This document shows, in pieces, positions 1 through 8,691 of a DNA stretch of 37,125 bases. Source of the stretch: Marmoricola sp. (GTDB taxonomy: Bacteria; Actinomycetota; Actinomycetes; Propionibacteriales; Nocardioidaceae); the NCBI GenBank assembly GCA_025964795.1, contig JAOPYC010000121.1, positions 1-37,125 of the forward strand, written 5' to 3'. Position 1 is the stretch's first letter, and every line of letters starts with the position of its first letter. A program made the position numbers and the translations under genes. The notes under the pieces are model-generated. The model ran no database searches. It worked only from the letters and a program-made list of their open reading frames with translations, and had not been told where the DNA came from.

Positions 1-15
1 CATCAGGTATCTCAT
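1..15 (-). CDS. 5' end of a gene downstream of tadC (partial)
   Basis: Only the first five codons (M-R-Y-L-M) are inside the window. The start is chosen because the minus strand reads AGGAGAGG, a 5-nt spacer and ATG just after the tadC-like stop codon. In tad loci the gene after tadC is usually a Flp pilin or a TadE-like pseudopilin, and an MRYLM-type start would suit a pilin. That identity is a guess from position only. Confidence 0.4.
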
Positions 16-27
16 CTCGATCCTCTC

Positions 28-951
28 CTAGGGGACAACGAGGCGCAGGCCGACCAGGCCCGGCCAGAAGGCAAAGACGACGACAGTGGGGAGCACGAGG
101 AACACGACCGGGATCATCATCAGGACCTCCCGGCGGGCGCCCGACTCGATCAGCGCACGGCGGCCGGCCTCGCGGACGTCGCCGGCCTGGGCGTGCAGCA
201 CGTCGGACAGCGGCGTGCCCCGCTCGACGGCGATGGCGATCCCCTCCGCGAACCGGGAGACGACGGCCAGGCCCGACCGGCTGGCGAGCTCGTCGAAGGC
301 CCGGGTGATCGGCGTCCCGGTGCGGACTTGGGCGAGCACCCGGCCGAGCTCGGCGGAGAGCTCTCCGTTGGTGCGGCGTACGACGCGGTCCAGGGCGGCG
401 ACCGGGCTCTCCCCCGCCGCGACGGCCAGCGCCAGCAGCTCGGCCACCGTCGGGAACTCCTGCAGGATGAGCCGCTCCCGGTGGGTGACCTGCGCGGTGA
501 GCCGGTTCTCGCGCAGCAGCACGCCGAGGGCGAAGGCGATCACGCAGAAGATCAGCAGCGGCACCGAGCGCTCGGGCGACGCGGCGGCGATCGCAGCGGA
601 CGGGACGGCCACGACGGCGAACGCGACCAGGCCCCAGATGACCTGCTCGACCCGGAACTGCGCGACGTCCGTCTCGAGCCCGGCGCGTTGCAGTCGCCGA
701 CGCACGGAGGCAGCCCCACCGAGGACGCGTTCGACGGCCCGCCCCGCGGCGGACAGGCTCGGCCCGAAGACCCCGGCGAACGCGTTGGTGGAGCTGACCG
801 GCGCGGGCAGCGACTCGGGACGAGGCAGGTCGCGGACGTAGGGCAGGACGCGCACGGCGAGCTGGGTCCGGCGTACGTCGAGGAGGGCCGTGGCCACCAG
901 CCACAGGCCGAGCCCGATCGCGGCTCCGAGCAGGGCGCCCGCCACCGGCAT
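28..951 (-). CDS. TadC-like type II secretion system F family protein
   Basis: A 307-residue inner-membrane platform protein of the tad/Flp pilus machine. These proteins sit beneath the assembling pilus and couple it to the CpaF/TadA ATPase. I see an N-terminal membrane segment (about residues 1-24), a central pair (EQVIWGLVAF onward, then PLLIFCVIAF), a cytoplasmic GspF-type helical domain with the LQEFPTVAELLALAVAAGES stretch, and a C-terminal segment near LMMIPVVFLV. The ATG is chosen because it overlaps the stop of the preceding gene (TGATG), which implies translational coupling. The open frame runs further upstream, but only inside the tadB-like gene. The family is clear; the TadC assignment rests on being the second GspF-like gene after tadA. 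Confidence 0.88.
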   Translation of the reverse strand: MPVAGALLGAAIGLGLWLVATALLDVRRTQLAVRVLPYVRDLPRPESLPAPVSSTNAFAGVFGPSLSAAGRAVERVLGGAASVRRRLQRAGLETDVAQFRVEQVIWGLVAFAVVAVPSAAIAAASPERSVPLLIFCVIAFALGVLLRENRLTAQVTHRERLILQEFPTVAELLALAVAAGESPVAALDRVVRRTNGELSAELGRVLAQVRTGTPITRAFDELASRSGLAVVSRFAEGIAIAVERGTPLSDVLHAQAGDVREAGRRALIESGARREVLMMIPVVFLVLPTVVVFAFWPGLVGLRLVVP

Positions 952-1799
952 CACGACAGGATCCGCCTCTCGGTGGGCAGCCGACCGATGCGGACCATCG
1001 CCCGGTAGGCGATCGCGCAGAGCACGGCGCCGCCGACCAGGACAGCGACACCCGCGCCACTGGAGTAGCGGTGGATGACCTCCGGCTGGAAGCACATCAT
1101 CAGCAGCACCAGCCACGGCGCGGCCACCGCCAGCCGCGCACCGTTGACCGTCCACGCCTGCCGCGACTGCAGCTCGGAGCGGGTGCGGGCGTCGTCGCGC
1201 AGGAAGCCGGAGAGGCCGCGCAGCAACCGGCCGAGGTCGCCGCCGCCGACCTCGCGCGCGACCCGTAGGCTCTCCACCACGCGGTCCCCGACGGGGTCGG
1301 CCAGCCGGTCCTTGAGCCGGTCGAGCGCGTCGGCGAAGCGGCCGCTGACCTGGTAGTCCAGCGCGAAACCGGCGAAGGCCTCCCGCAGGGGCTCCGGTCC
1401 GCGCTCGGACAGCGCACCCAGCGCCTCGGGCAGCGACATCCCGGCGCGTACGGCGGAAGCCAGGTTGTCCACCGCCTCCGGCCACACCTCCGCGAACTCG
1501 CGCTGCCGCCGATCAGCTCGCCCGTTGACGATCGCGACGGGCAGGTAGCCGCCCATCGCGCCGAACACGAGCGCGACCGGCACGGTGCGCGAGGCCACGA
1601 GCACGGCGGCGGTCGCGACCACCGCGCACCCGCCGCACACCACGACGAAGCCGGTCTCGCTGATCTCGCCGAGGCCGGCCCGGGCCAGCAGCGGCCGCAG
1701 CCGCGAAGGGCGCGGCGCAGGTCGCGGGGCCGGCGCCTGGAAGGCCGACCAGACCAACAGCACCCCCACCCCGAGGAGCAGGCCGAGCACGGCCCCCAT
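951..1799 (-). CDS. TadB-like type II secretion system F family protein
   Basis: A 282-residue GspF-family membrane protein, the partner platform subunit to the tadC-like protein. It has an N-terminal hydrophobic segment (LGLLLGVGVLLVW), two further segments near residues 50-95, a cytoplasmic helical domain typical of the family (EVWPEAVDNLASAVRAGMSL, then DLGRLLRGLSGFLRDD), and two C-terminal segments (PWLVLLMMCF and VAVLVGGAVLCAIAY). Its ATG overlaps the tadA stop by one base (TGATG), and its own stop overlaps the tadC start in the same way. The three genes are therefore probably translated as a coupled unit. The central domain is conserved enough to be confident of the family. TadB rather than TadC is inferred from gene order. 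Confidence 0.88.
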   Translation of the reverse strand: MGAVLGLLLGVGVLLVWSAFQAPAPRPAPRPSRLRPLLARAGLGEISETGFVVVCGGCAVVATAAVLVASRTVPVALVFGAMGGYLPVAIVNGRADRRQREFAEVWPEAVDNLASAVRAGMSLPEALGALSERGPEPLREAFAGFALDYQVSGRFADALDRLKDRLADPVGDRVVESLRVAREVGGGDLGRLLRGLSGFLRDDARTRSELQSRQAWTVNGARLAVAAPWLVLLMMCFQPEVIHRYSSGAGVAVLVGGAVLCAIAYRAMVRIGRLPTERRILS

Positions 1800-3055
1800 C
1801 AGTCCGCGCCCCGCAGGATCCGGTGGATGTCGACGCCGGCCCGTTCGAAGGAGTCGAGCCGCGTCGGCATCCCGCCGGCGTGCACGAGCTCGCCGCCCTG
1901 ACGCACGAACACCGGCTCGGTCTCCACGATGTCGCGCTCGGCGCGACCCGGTACGGCGACGATCTCGTTGATGCGACGGACACCGGCGTGGTCGATGCCG
2001 AGGTGGACGACGAGGTCGACCGAGCTCGCGACGGTGGGTACGACGAACCGCGCCGAGATGTTCTCTCCCGCCAGCAGCGGCAGCGTGCACAGTTTCACCA
2101 GCGCCTCGCGGGCACTGTTGGCGTGGATCGTGGCCAGGCCGGGAAGACCCGCGTTGAGCGCCAGCAACAGGTCGAGGCACTCGGCCGCCCGGACCTCGCC
2201 GACGATGATGCGTGTAGGTCGCATCCGCAGCGTCTCCCGCACGAGGTCGCGCAGGGTCACCTCGCCGGTGCCCTCGAGCCCGGCCTGCCTGGTCTGCATC
2301 GGCACCCAGTCGGGGTGCGAGAAGCGCAGCTCGAAGACCTCCTCCGCGGAGATGATCCGGTCGCCGCCGGGGATCGCCGCGGCCAGGCAGTTCAGCATCG
2401 TGGTCTTGCCGGCCTGCGTGCCGCCGGCCACGACGATGTTCTGTCCGGCCAGGACCGCGGCCTCCAGGAACCGCGCGGCCGGGGTCGGCATGGAGCCGAG
2501 CCGGACCAGGTCGCTCAGCCGGGCGGCCTTGAGCACGAACTTGCGGATGTTGACCGCGGCGAACTGCCGGCTGATCCCCTCCAGCACGACGTGCAGGCGG
2601 TGGCCCTGCGGCAGCATGGCATCCACAAAGGGCTGTGAGAGGTCGATGCGCCGGCCGCTGGACTTGAGCATCCGCTCGACCAGCTCCTGCACCTCGGTGC
2701 GCGTCAGGATCACGTTGGTCAGCTCGTGCCGGCCGTGGCGGGCGATGAACACCCGGCTCGGCTCGTTGACCCAGATCTCCTCCACCTCCGGGTCGTCGAG
2801 GAACCGCTGCAGCGGCCCGAACCCGGAGACCCGCGCGACCAGCTCGCCGACGACCCCCATCGGGTCGGGCACCGGGGCGACCACCCCGGTCAGGCTGCGC
2901 TCGTCGTGGGCGCGGACCAGCTCCTCGGCCAGTCGGCGCACCCGCTGGGTCTCGAGCTGCGGGTCGACCCCTTCTCGGCGTACGACGGCACGCAGCTCCT
3001 GGTCGAGGTCACCGACCAGGTCGACCGACGGATTTCCCGAGAGGTCCAGGGACAT
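1799..3055 (-). CDS. tadA: CpaF/TadA-family pilus assembly ATPase
   Basis: A 418-residue secretion ATPase that powers Flp pilus assembly from the cytoplasmic face. The N-terminal domain contains the conserved FGPLQRFLDDPEVEEIWVNE stretch. Walker A is GGTQAGKTT at about residues 211-219 (Gln where Gly is usual). An Asp/Glu box follows near IISAEEVFELRF, Walker B is near RIIVGEVRAAE (about 282-292), and the His box is ATIHANSA. Length and motif order fit CpaF/TadA rather than a PilB or GspE ATPase. It heads a tightly overlapping operon with tadB- and tadC-like genes. The usual upstream genes cpaB and cpaE are not adjacent: candidates lie at 29723-31597 on the same strand. Confidence 0.93.
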   Translation of the reverse strand: MSLDLSGNPSVDLVGDLDQELRAVVRREGVDPQLETQRVRRLAEELVRAHDERSLTGVVAPVPDPMGVVGELVARVSGFGPLQRFLDDPEVEEIWVNEPSRVFIARHGRHELTNVILTRTEVQELVERMLKSSGRRIDLSQPFVDAMLPQGHRLHVVLEGISRQFAAVNIRKFVLKAARLSDLVRLGSMPTPAARFLEAAVLAGQNIVVAGGTQAGKTTMLNCLAAAIPGGDRIISAEEVFELRFSHPDWVPMQTRQAGLEGTGEVTLRDLVRETLRMRPTRIIVGEVRAAECLDLLLALNAGLPGLATIHANSAREALVKLCTLPLLAGENISARFVVPTVASSVDLVVHLGIDHAGVRRINEIVAVPGRAERDIVETEPVFVRQGGELVHAGGMPTRLDSFERAGVDIHRILRGAD

Positions 3056-3159
3056 GAGCCGGTTCTACCCGCGAATTTCGAGACTGAATACCGAGAATTC
3101 CACGCCTGTGGACAACCCGGTCACAGGGGTCCCAGGAGTTCACACCAGGCGCACGGCGC

Positions 3160-3435
3160 TCACTGACCTGCGCGGACGCCGTCTCCGGAGAGCGCGTCGA
3201 TGAGCGCTCCCGTGTCCCGCGTGGAGTGCGTGGCGACGTCCTGCCAGTAGCCCAGGTTCCGCGGAACCTCGTGCCGGAACCAGGTCAGGTCGGCCTGCAC
3301 GTAGTCGACGACCTGGTCGAGGGTGGGCGTGGACATCTCCGGAGCCGCCGGGACCTCGGAGACCTGCAGGTAGGCCATCGCGACGGCAACGCCGGCGGCG
3401 AGTGCCGCGATTCGGTGCAGGCTGAAGCCAGCCAT
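3160..3435 (-). CDS. small secreted or membrane-anchored protein of unknown function
   Basis: A 91-residue protein. The ATG follows a purine-rich GGGGGGATCAG stretch that can act as a ribosome binding site. The N-terminus has a short basic start (MAGFSLHR) and a hydrophobic run (IAALAAGVAVAMAYL) that would serve as a signal anchor. The rest is polar and helical, with aromatic patches (TWFRHEVPRNLGYWQD). No Cys lipobox and no recognised domain are visible. It lies 104 nt upstream of tadA in the same direction, so it could be an accessory to the pilus locus, but nothing in its sequence shows this. I do not recognise the family. Confidence 0.6.
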   Translation of the reverse strand: MAGFSLHRIAALAAGVAVAMAYLQVSEVPAAPEMSTPTLDQVVDYVQADLTWFRHEVPRNLGYWQDVATHSTRDTGALIDALSGDGVRAGQ

Positions 3436-3581
3436 CTGATCCCCCCGATCTGTCGTCCAGCACACCCACCGAGAGGGCCACTCCGGGTGTCACTGGACCT
3501 GTGTGCCGACACTAGGGGACGTCCGCGCAAACTCCACGAACTGGACAGTTGTGCGCGACAACGGACTAGACCGGTGGCCCG

Positions 3582-4376
3582 CTACGGCAGGATCGCGTCC
3601 ACGTAGCCGCCGTCGACGCGGACCGCGCCGCCCGTCGTGGCCGAGGCGAGCGGCGAGCTGAGGTAGGTGACCATGTTCGCGATCTCCTCGGGCTCGATCA
3701 GCCGCTCCAGCAGCGACTGCGGCCGGTGCGTGCGCATGAACTCGCGCTGCGCCTCCTCCCACGGCAGGTCCGCGTCCACGAGCTGGTAGACGAAGTCCCG
3801 GACCCCGGCGGTGTGCGTGGGCCCGGCGATCACGGAGTTCACCGTCACCCCGGTGCCGGAGGCCGCCTTGGCGAAACCACGGGAGACGCCGAGCAGGGCG
3901 GTCTTGCTGGTGCCGTAGTGGACCATCTCCGCCGGAACCGTGACGGCCGAGTCGCTCGCGATGAACAGCACCCGGCCCCACTGCCGCTCGATCATGCCGG
4001 GCAGCAGCTCACGCGTCAGGCGCACGCCGGAGAGCACGTTCACCTCGAGGTAGCGGCGCCACTCGTCGTCGCTGATCTCCAGCGCGGGTCGCGACTCGAA
4101 GATGCCGAGGTTGTTGACCAGGATGTCGATCCCGGGCAGCAGGTCGACCGCCCGCGCAGCCCCCTCCTCGCTCGCCACGTCGGCCACGACGGCGACCAGG
4201 TCCGCGTGGGGCAGGTCCGCCGAAAGCTCAGCAGTGGCCGCGCCCACCGACTCCTCGGACCGGCCGTTGATGCCGACCCTGGCGCCGGCCGAGGCGAGGC
4301 CGCGGGCGATGGCCAGGCCGATGCCCTGCGTGGAACCGGTGACGAGGGCGGTCTTGCCGCTGAGATCGATCTCCAT
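3582..4376 (-). CDS. SDR family oxidoreductase
   Basis: A 264-residue classical short-chain dehydrogenase/reductase. It has the Rossmann cofactor motif TGSTQGIG (about residues 14-21), the NNLG motif in place of NNAG, an active-site Ser in the IASDSAV stretch, the catalytic YGTSK (YxxxK) and the C-terminal GGAVRVDGGYVD typical of FabG-like SDRs. An Arg after beta-2 (NGRSEES) suggests NADP(H). The substrate cannot be read from the sequence. It starts 24 nt downstream of the amine oxidase gene on the same strand, so co-transcription is likely. It may process an aldehyde or ketone from that reaction, but this is only an inference from position. Confidence 0.9.
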   Translation of the reverse strand: MEIDLSGKTALVTGSTQGIGLAIARGLASAGARVGINGRSEESVGAATAELSADLPHADLVAVVADVASEEGAARAVDLLPGIDILVNNLGIFESRPALEISDDEWRRYLEVNVLSGVRLTRELLPGMIERQWGRVLFIASDSAVTVPAEMVHYGTSKTALLGVSRGFAKAASGTGVTVNSVIAGPTHTAGVRDFVYQLVDADLPWEEAQREFMRTHRPQSLLERLIEPEEIANMVTYLSSPLASATTGGAVRVDGGYVDAILP

Positions 4377-4400
4377 GAGGCCCAGCCTGCCCCATCGGCC

Positions 4401-5888
4401 TCAGAGCAGCCGGAGCACCTCGGCGGAGGCCCGCTCGCCGGCGCGCACGGCACCGTCCATGTAGCCGGACCAGTACGTCGAGGTCTCGGTGCCGGCCCAG
4501 TGCGCGCGGCCGTGGGGCTTGCGCAGCTCCTGGCCGTACGTCGTGAGGGTGCCCGGCCGCATGATCGCGACCGGCGCTCCCCTGGTCCACTGCTCCCTGG
4601 TCCAGTCGTGCTCGACGTACTCGATCGGGTGCAGCGCCTTCTCACCGAACATCTCGGCGAAGCCCTGGAGCACGGCGGCGCGGCGCGCGGCCAGCGACTG
4701 GAGGCCGTACTGCTTCCACGTCGAGCCGCCGACGAAGGCCAGCAGGACTCCGGGGCTCCCGTTCGCGGGCGTGTTGTCGAAGGCCGCCCGGACGGCGCCG
4801 TGGTCGCTGATCCCGAAGCCGTTCAGGCCGTCCTGGCGCCAGAACGGCTCGGAGTAGACCGCGTCGCACTTCATCAGATCGCCCATGTTCATCCGGTCGA
4901 GCAGCGCCTTGTGGCGCGCCGGGAGGGCCGGGCCCCAGGTGATCTCGCGGGACAGCTCGGGCGGTACGGCGACGATGACCCGCTTGCAGGTCACCGACCC
5001 CCGTGCTGTGCGTACGACGGCCCGGGTGCTGGTCTGGTCGATCCGGGTGACCGCGGCGTTCAACGCCACCCGGGAGCCCAGCTGGCTCGCGAGCCGCAGC
5101 GGGACCAGCTGCGACCCGCCGACGAACCGGCTCTCCTGCGCGCCGCCGGCCGTGTCGGAGTTGCGCTCGAAGGTGCCCTTGCTGGTCTCGTTGCCCGAGC
5201 AGGCGACGTAGTGGATCACGAACAGCAGCGAGAGCTGGTCGGGGTCCGCGCCGAACCCGGGCTGGGTCCAGGCGTTGATCAGGGTCCCGATGCCCTCCGG
5301 GTTGAGGGAGTGGGTGCGGATGTAGTCACCCAGTGTCATGGAGTCCCACTCCTTGGCCCGTGGGTGGGTCCAGGGCGCGGCGACGTCGATCTCCGAGGCC
5401 CACTGGTCGAGGGTGGCTTGCAGGATCGCGGCGTCGGGGAGGATCAGCGGGTCGGGCGGGACGGTGCCGTCGTACTCCTGGCGACCGAGTGGGCCCGAGG
5501 AGTTGTAGACGCTCTTGCCGTCGACGTACTCGTCGAAGATCGGCACCTTGAGCTCGTGCGCCAGCGCGACGATGTGGTCCTGGGTGGGGCCGACGAACGC
5601 TCCGCCGGACTCGATCGTCGCCCCGGATCTCAGCGTGTGGTTCAGCACCCGCCCGCCGACCCGGTCACGGGCCTCGACGACGAGCACGGATCGGCCCGAT
5701 CGGGCGACCTGGCGCGCGGCCACGAGGCCGGAGATCCCGGCTCCCACGACGACCACGTCGACGTTGGTCGGGAGGCTGCCCTGGAGGGTGGCCGCCTCGG
5801 CTGCGCCGTCCAGCAGGCCGGCGGTCAGCATCCCGGCTCCCACGGCAGCCGTGCCGACGACGAGGGTGCGCCTGGTGATCTCGGTCAT
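4401..5888 (-). CDS. Tat-exported flavin monoamine oxidase family protein
   Basis: A 495-residue FAD-dependent amine oxidase. The N-terminus carries a Tat-type signal: TRRTLVV, then a hydrophobic stretch and an A-E-A/A site near residue 32. The dinucleotide-binding motif VVVVGAGISGLVAARQ follows at about residue 45, then the flavin-binding EARDRVGGR. The C-terminus holds the second FAD-contact region (HWAGTETSTYWSGYMDGAV), which is diagnostic for the MAO/polyamine oxidase family. The product would oxidatively deaminate an amine outside the cytoplasm, releasing an aldehyde, ammonia and hydrogen peroxide. The substrate is unknown. Its partner is the SDR 24 nt downstream. Confidence 0.92.
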   Translation of the reverse strand: MTEITRRTLVVGTAAVGAGMLTAGLLDGAAEAATLQGSLPTNVDVVVVGAGISGLVAARQVARSGRSVLVVEARDRVGGRVLNHTLRSGATIESGGAFVGPTQDHIVALAHELKVPIFDEYVDGKSVYNSSGPLGRQEYDGTVPPDPLILPDAAILQATLDQWASEIDVAAPWTHPRAKEWDSMTLGDYIRTHSLNPEGIGTLINAWTQPGFGADPDQLSLLFVIHYVACSGNETSKGTFERNSDTAGGAQESRFVGGSQLVPLRLASQLGSRVALNAAVTRIDQTSTRAVVRTARGSVTCKRVIVAVPPELSREITWGPALPARHKALLDRMNMGDLMKCDAVYSEPFWRQDGLNGFGISDHGAVRAAFDNTPANGSPGVLLAFVGGSTWKQYGLQSLAARRAAVLQGFAEMFGEKALHPIEYVEHDWTREQWTRGAPVAIMRPGTLTTYGQELRKPHGRAHWAGTETSTYWSGYMDGAVRAGERASAEVLRLL

Positions 5889-6020
5889 CGTTTCCGTCCC
5901 GTCCGGGCCGGTCGGCCCGTTCTTGGAGGTGACAACGAGCGAACCTCCGAAGGGGAACGGCCGATCCGGCCACAGGGTGGGACAGCCGGTTTACGGTCGG
6001 GAATACGGGGCAAAGTCCAC

Positions 6021-6065
6021 TGTGGGAGTTCCACATCGTCCGCCGTATCTCGGGAACGGCGGACG
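6021..6065 (-). terminator. candidate intrinsic terminator after the end-joining operon
   Basis: Two hairpins sit 34-78 nt beyond the polymerase stop codon. The proximal one has a perfect 10-bp stem, CGTCCGCCGT (6037-6046) with ACGGCGGACG (6056-6065) and a 9-nt loop. The second is TGTGG (6021-6025) with CCACA (6031-6035). No U-tract follows, as is common for GC-rich actinobacterial terminators. The rest of the 5889-6098 gap should hold the amine oxidase promoter, but I see no convincing -35/-10 pair there. Confidence 0.5.
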
Positions 6066-6098
6066 TTCCTGCGCTCGGAGCGACTCTGCTTGCAGCGG

Positions 6099-7016
6099 TC
6101 AGGACTCCGGCACCGCGAACAGGTCGCCCTGGTCCTGCACCCGCTCGAGGACCTCCTCGAAGCGCAGGTGCTCCAGCGCCAGGGGGTCATCCGCGCCGGC
6201 CTCGATCTCGTCCCAGGTCCGCGGGGCGGCGACTGTCGGCTGGTCGCGGCCGCGCAACGAGTACGGCGAGATGGTCGTCTTCGCGCCCGTGTTCTGCGAC
6301 CAGTCGAGGAAGACCTTGCCGCTGCGACGGGCCTTGGTCATCTGGGACAGCACCAGCTTGGAGTGCGACTTCTCCAGCTCCTCGGCGATCGCCTTCGCGT
6401 AGTCGCGCACCTCCTCGTGGGTGCGCCGGCCGTCGAGGCCTGCGTAGAGGTGGACGCCCTTGGAGCCACTCGTCACCGGCACGCAGTCGAGCCCGTCCTC
6501 GGCGAGCCGGTCACGGACGAGCAGGGCGACCTGGGAGCACTCCCCCAGGCCGGCGGGGTCTCCGGGGTCGAGGTCGATGACGAGCCGGTTCGGGTTCTTC
6601 GGCCGGCCCCGCTTCGTCACCGTCCACTGGTGCACGTGCAGCTCCAGCGAGGCGAGGTTGACCAGCCAGGTCAGCGTGGCCAGCGAGTCGACGATCGGGA
6701 AGCGGAGCTCACCCTCCTCCCCGGACTTCGTGCGCGAGCCGCTCGTCGGCACGGTCACGGTGTGCACCCACGAGGGTGCGCCGCTCGGCGCGTTCTTCTC
6801 GAAGAAGGACTTGTCGCCGGTGCCGTGCGGCCAGCGGATCCGGGTCACGGCGCGGTCGGCCAGGTGCGGCAGCATCACCGGCGCGATCTGCGCGTAGTAG
6901 TTGAGCACCTCCGCCTTGGTCGTGCCGGTGCGGGGATACATCACCTTCTCCAGGTTGACCAGGGTCAGGTGGTGACCGTCGACCTCGACCGGGGTCTCGG
7001 TGCGCTTGTCGGCCAT
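6099..7016 (-). CDS. non-homologous end-joining DNA polymerase (LigD polymerase domain)
   Basis: A 305-residue stand-alone version of the LigD polymerase domain, an archaeo-eukaryotic primase-type enzyme. It adds nucleotides at broken DNA ends during Ku-dependent repair. Family landmarks are the VNLEKVMYPRTGTTKAEVLNYY start, the metal-binding RLVIDLDPGD (D-x-D), SGSKGVHLYAGLDG, and the C-terminal QNTGAKTTISPYSLRGRDQP block with the second catalytic region. No phosphoesterase or ligase domain is attached. The ATG follows the transpeptidase stop by 5 nt, and the ligase is two genes upstream, so all three are likely one transcript. The function is well supported by motifs and by the nearby divergent ku. 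Confidence 0.93.
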   Translation of the reverse strand: MADKRTETPVEVDGHHLTLVNLEKVMYPRTGTTKAEVLNYYAQIAPVMLPHLADRAVTRIRWPHGTGDKSFFEKNAPSGAPSWVHTVTVPTSGSRTKSGEEGELRFPIVDSLATLTWLVNLASLELHVHQWTVTKRGRPKNPNRLVIDLDPGDPAGLGECSQVALLVRDRLAEDGLDCVPVTSGSKGVHLYAGLDGRRTHEEVRDYAKAIAEELEKSHSKLVLSQMTKARRSGKVFLDWSQNTGAKTTISPYSLRGRDQPTVAAPRTWDEIEAGADDPLALEHLRFEEVLERVQDQGDLFAVPES

Positions 7017-7021
7017 CGCCG

Positions 7022-7741
7022 CTAGCGCCCGACCGCGATCACGGGCTCCCGCGCGGGGTCCAGCCGGGCCATCGCCGCCTGCATGAACCAGTGCGGGGTC
7101 GACACGCAGCCGGCGGTGGCGGCCTTGCCGTTGACGTGCAGGAAGATGCCGGCGCCACGGTGGCGGACCTGGGAGAAGTTGTAGCCGGTGTTGATGGCGT
7201 ACTCGTACTGCGTCGGGTAGTCGGTGAGCCGCTCCGAGGTGTCCGCGCCATCCTTCAGCCACCACCGGAACCCGCCGCCGGCCTGGTTGCGGTAGCGGTT
7301 GTAGTAGGCCGAGCCGTTGTCCTCGACCCAGAAGTCGCCGCGCTGGATCTCCCGGTAGGGCAGTCGCCAGACCGTCGCAGGGGCGTGGGTGCCGAAGGCA
7401 CCGAGCAGTCGGTAGGTGCCGGTCGGCGTCGTACCCGTTCCCTGGTGGCGGCGCGCTCCGGCGACCAGACCGCCGTACCCGATGCGGCCGTCCCTGGCGC
7501 GGGCCACCGCCTGCCAGCCGCTGGCGTTCTGCTGCCACAGCGTCACCCGCGCGTGCCAGGTGCGCGTCCGGTTCACGGTGATCACCTGCGTGGTCCCCGG
7601 CAGCAGGGAGACCCGCACGCCGCCGAGGCGGATCGTGGTCGCCGCAGCGGTGGGCACCGGCGCCAGGGTCGCGGTGGGCAGCAGTCCCGCAGCGAGGATC
7701 AGCAGTCCTCTCCCGGTCACGCCCATGCCGGTCACTCCCAT
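7022..7741 (-). CDS. secreted L,D-transpeptidase (YkuD/ErfK-like) family protein
   Basis: A 239-residue exported protein. The chosen ATG follows GGAG with an 8-nt spacer and gives a short N-terminus with a hydrophobic signal (GLLILAAGLLPTATLA) ending in small residues. The C-terminal half matches actinobacterial ErfK/YbiS-like proteins: GTGTTPTGTYRL, an Asn/Tyr-rich middle (DNGSAYYNRYRN), then the catalytic segment IFLHVNGKAATAGCVSTP with the His and the nucleophile Cys in GCVS. Such enzymes make 3-3 peptidoglycan crosslinks or attach proteins to peptidoglycan; members of this divergent subgroup are rarely characterised. It lies between the ligase and polymerase genes with 5-nt gaps on both sides, an odd place for a cell-wall enzyme. 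Confidence 0.82.
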   Translation of the reverse strand: MGVTGMGVTGRGLLILAAGLLPTATLAPVPTAAATTIRLGGVRVSLLPGTTQVITVNRTRTWHARVTLWQQNASGWQAVARARDGRIGYGGLVAGARRHQGTGTTPTGTYRLLGAFGTHAPATVWRLPYREIQRGDFWVEDNGSAYYNRYRNQAGGGFRWWLKDGADTSERLTDYPTQYEYAINTGYNFSQVRHRGAGIFLHVNGKAATAGCVSTPHWFMQAAMARLDPAREPVIAVGR

Positions 7742-7746
7742 GCCAA

Positions 7747-8691
7747 TCACTCCGGGGCCAGGTCGGCGGGCGACAGATCGGTGCGGACGCCACGGTACGC
7801 CGGTTGGCGGAGCCGGCCGTCGTTGGTGAGCCGGAGGTACTGCACGTCCACGATCACTTCCGGCCGGACCCACACGGTGCCCTGCCGGTCGAGGCGGGGC
7901 AGCACCTCGGTGAACGGCGACTCGTCGAGGACCAGCGGCGTGAGCAGGTCGGCGAGGAGCCGACCGGCCTTGCCGGCGATGCCGCTGCCGACGCGCCCGC
8001 GGAACTGCAGGCCGGTCGCCGTCGGCTGCCCGACCAGCACGGCCCCCAACCGGTGGGTGCTGTCGGTCTCGTAGCGGAAGCCGCCGACCACGAAGGACCC
8101 GGTCGGCCGGATCGGGAACTTCATCCAGTCCTTGCTCCGCACGCCCGGCCGGTACGGCGCGGACAGCCGCTTGCTGACGATCCCCTCGAGACCCTGCTGG
8201 GTCGCCGCCTCGAGCAGCATCGCCCCGTCGTCGTACGTCGGCGGGACGTGCCAGGCGCCCATCCGATCAGGCAGCGTGTCGAGCCCGAGCGTCATCAGCC
8301 GTTCGCGGCGCTCGGACAGCGGCTTCGCGGTCAGGTCCTCACCGTCGAGACGGAGCAGGTCGAAGGCGATCAGCGTGACCGGGTTCTTCTCGGCGAGCCG
8401 CAGGGCCCGGCTGGCGTCCTTGACGTGCATCCGATCGGCGAGCGCCCCGAACGACGGCACCCCCTCGCCCAGCGCGACCACCTCGCCGTCGAGCACGAAG
8501 TCCTCGGCCACCCCGGCCAACGCGTGCAGCTCGGGGAAGGAGACCGTCACGTCGTTCTCGTTGCGGGAGAAGATCCGCAGTCCGCGCGCGTTGCGCTCCA
8601 CCAGGACCCGCATCCCGTCCCACTTCACCTCGTGCGCCCACCCCGCCCCCGCAGGCACGTGGTCCCCCTTGGTCGCGAGCATCGGCAGCAC
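7747..8691 (-). CDS. ATP-dependent DNA ligase (LigD-type ligase domain)
   Basis: A 314-residue ligase that seals breaks, probably in Ku-dependent end joining. The nucleotidyltransferase motifs are in order: motif I EVKWDGMR, where the Lys is adenylated, motif III FVLDGEVVAL, IIIa LIAFDLLRLDG, IV EGIVSKRLSAPYRPG and V SKDWMKFPI. An OB-fold C-terminus follows (WVRPEVIVDVQYLRLT). I place the start at the GTG giving V-L-P-M-L-A-T. The ATG three codons later (8682) is nearly as good, and homologues typically begin with an MLATPGD-like stretch. It is the first gene of a three-gene operon and is divergent from ku across about 100 bp. Confidence 0.92.
   Translation of the reverse strand: MLPMLATKGDHVPAGAGWAHEVKWDGMRVLVERNARGLRIFSRNENDVTVSFPELHALAGVAEDFVLDGEVVALGEGVPSFGALADRMHVKDASRALRLAEKNPVTLIAFDLLRLDGEDLTAKPLSERRERLMTLGLDTLPDRMGAWHVPPTYDDGAMLLEAATQQGLEGIVSKRLSAPYRPGVRSKDWMKFPIRPTGSFVVGGFRYETDSTHRLGAVLVGQPTATGLQFRGRVGSGIAGKAGRLLADLLTPLVLDESPFTEVLPRLDRQGTVWVRPEVIVDVQYLRLTNDGRLRQPAYRGVRTDLSPADLAPE

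Noticed and set aside
3056-3159. AT-rich stretch upstream of tadA as a promoter
   Set aside because: The composition is suggestive, but no -35/-10 pair with acceptable spacing could be identified on the minus strand.
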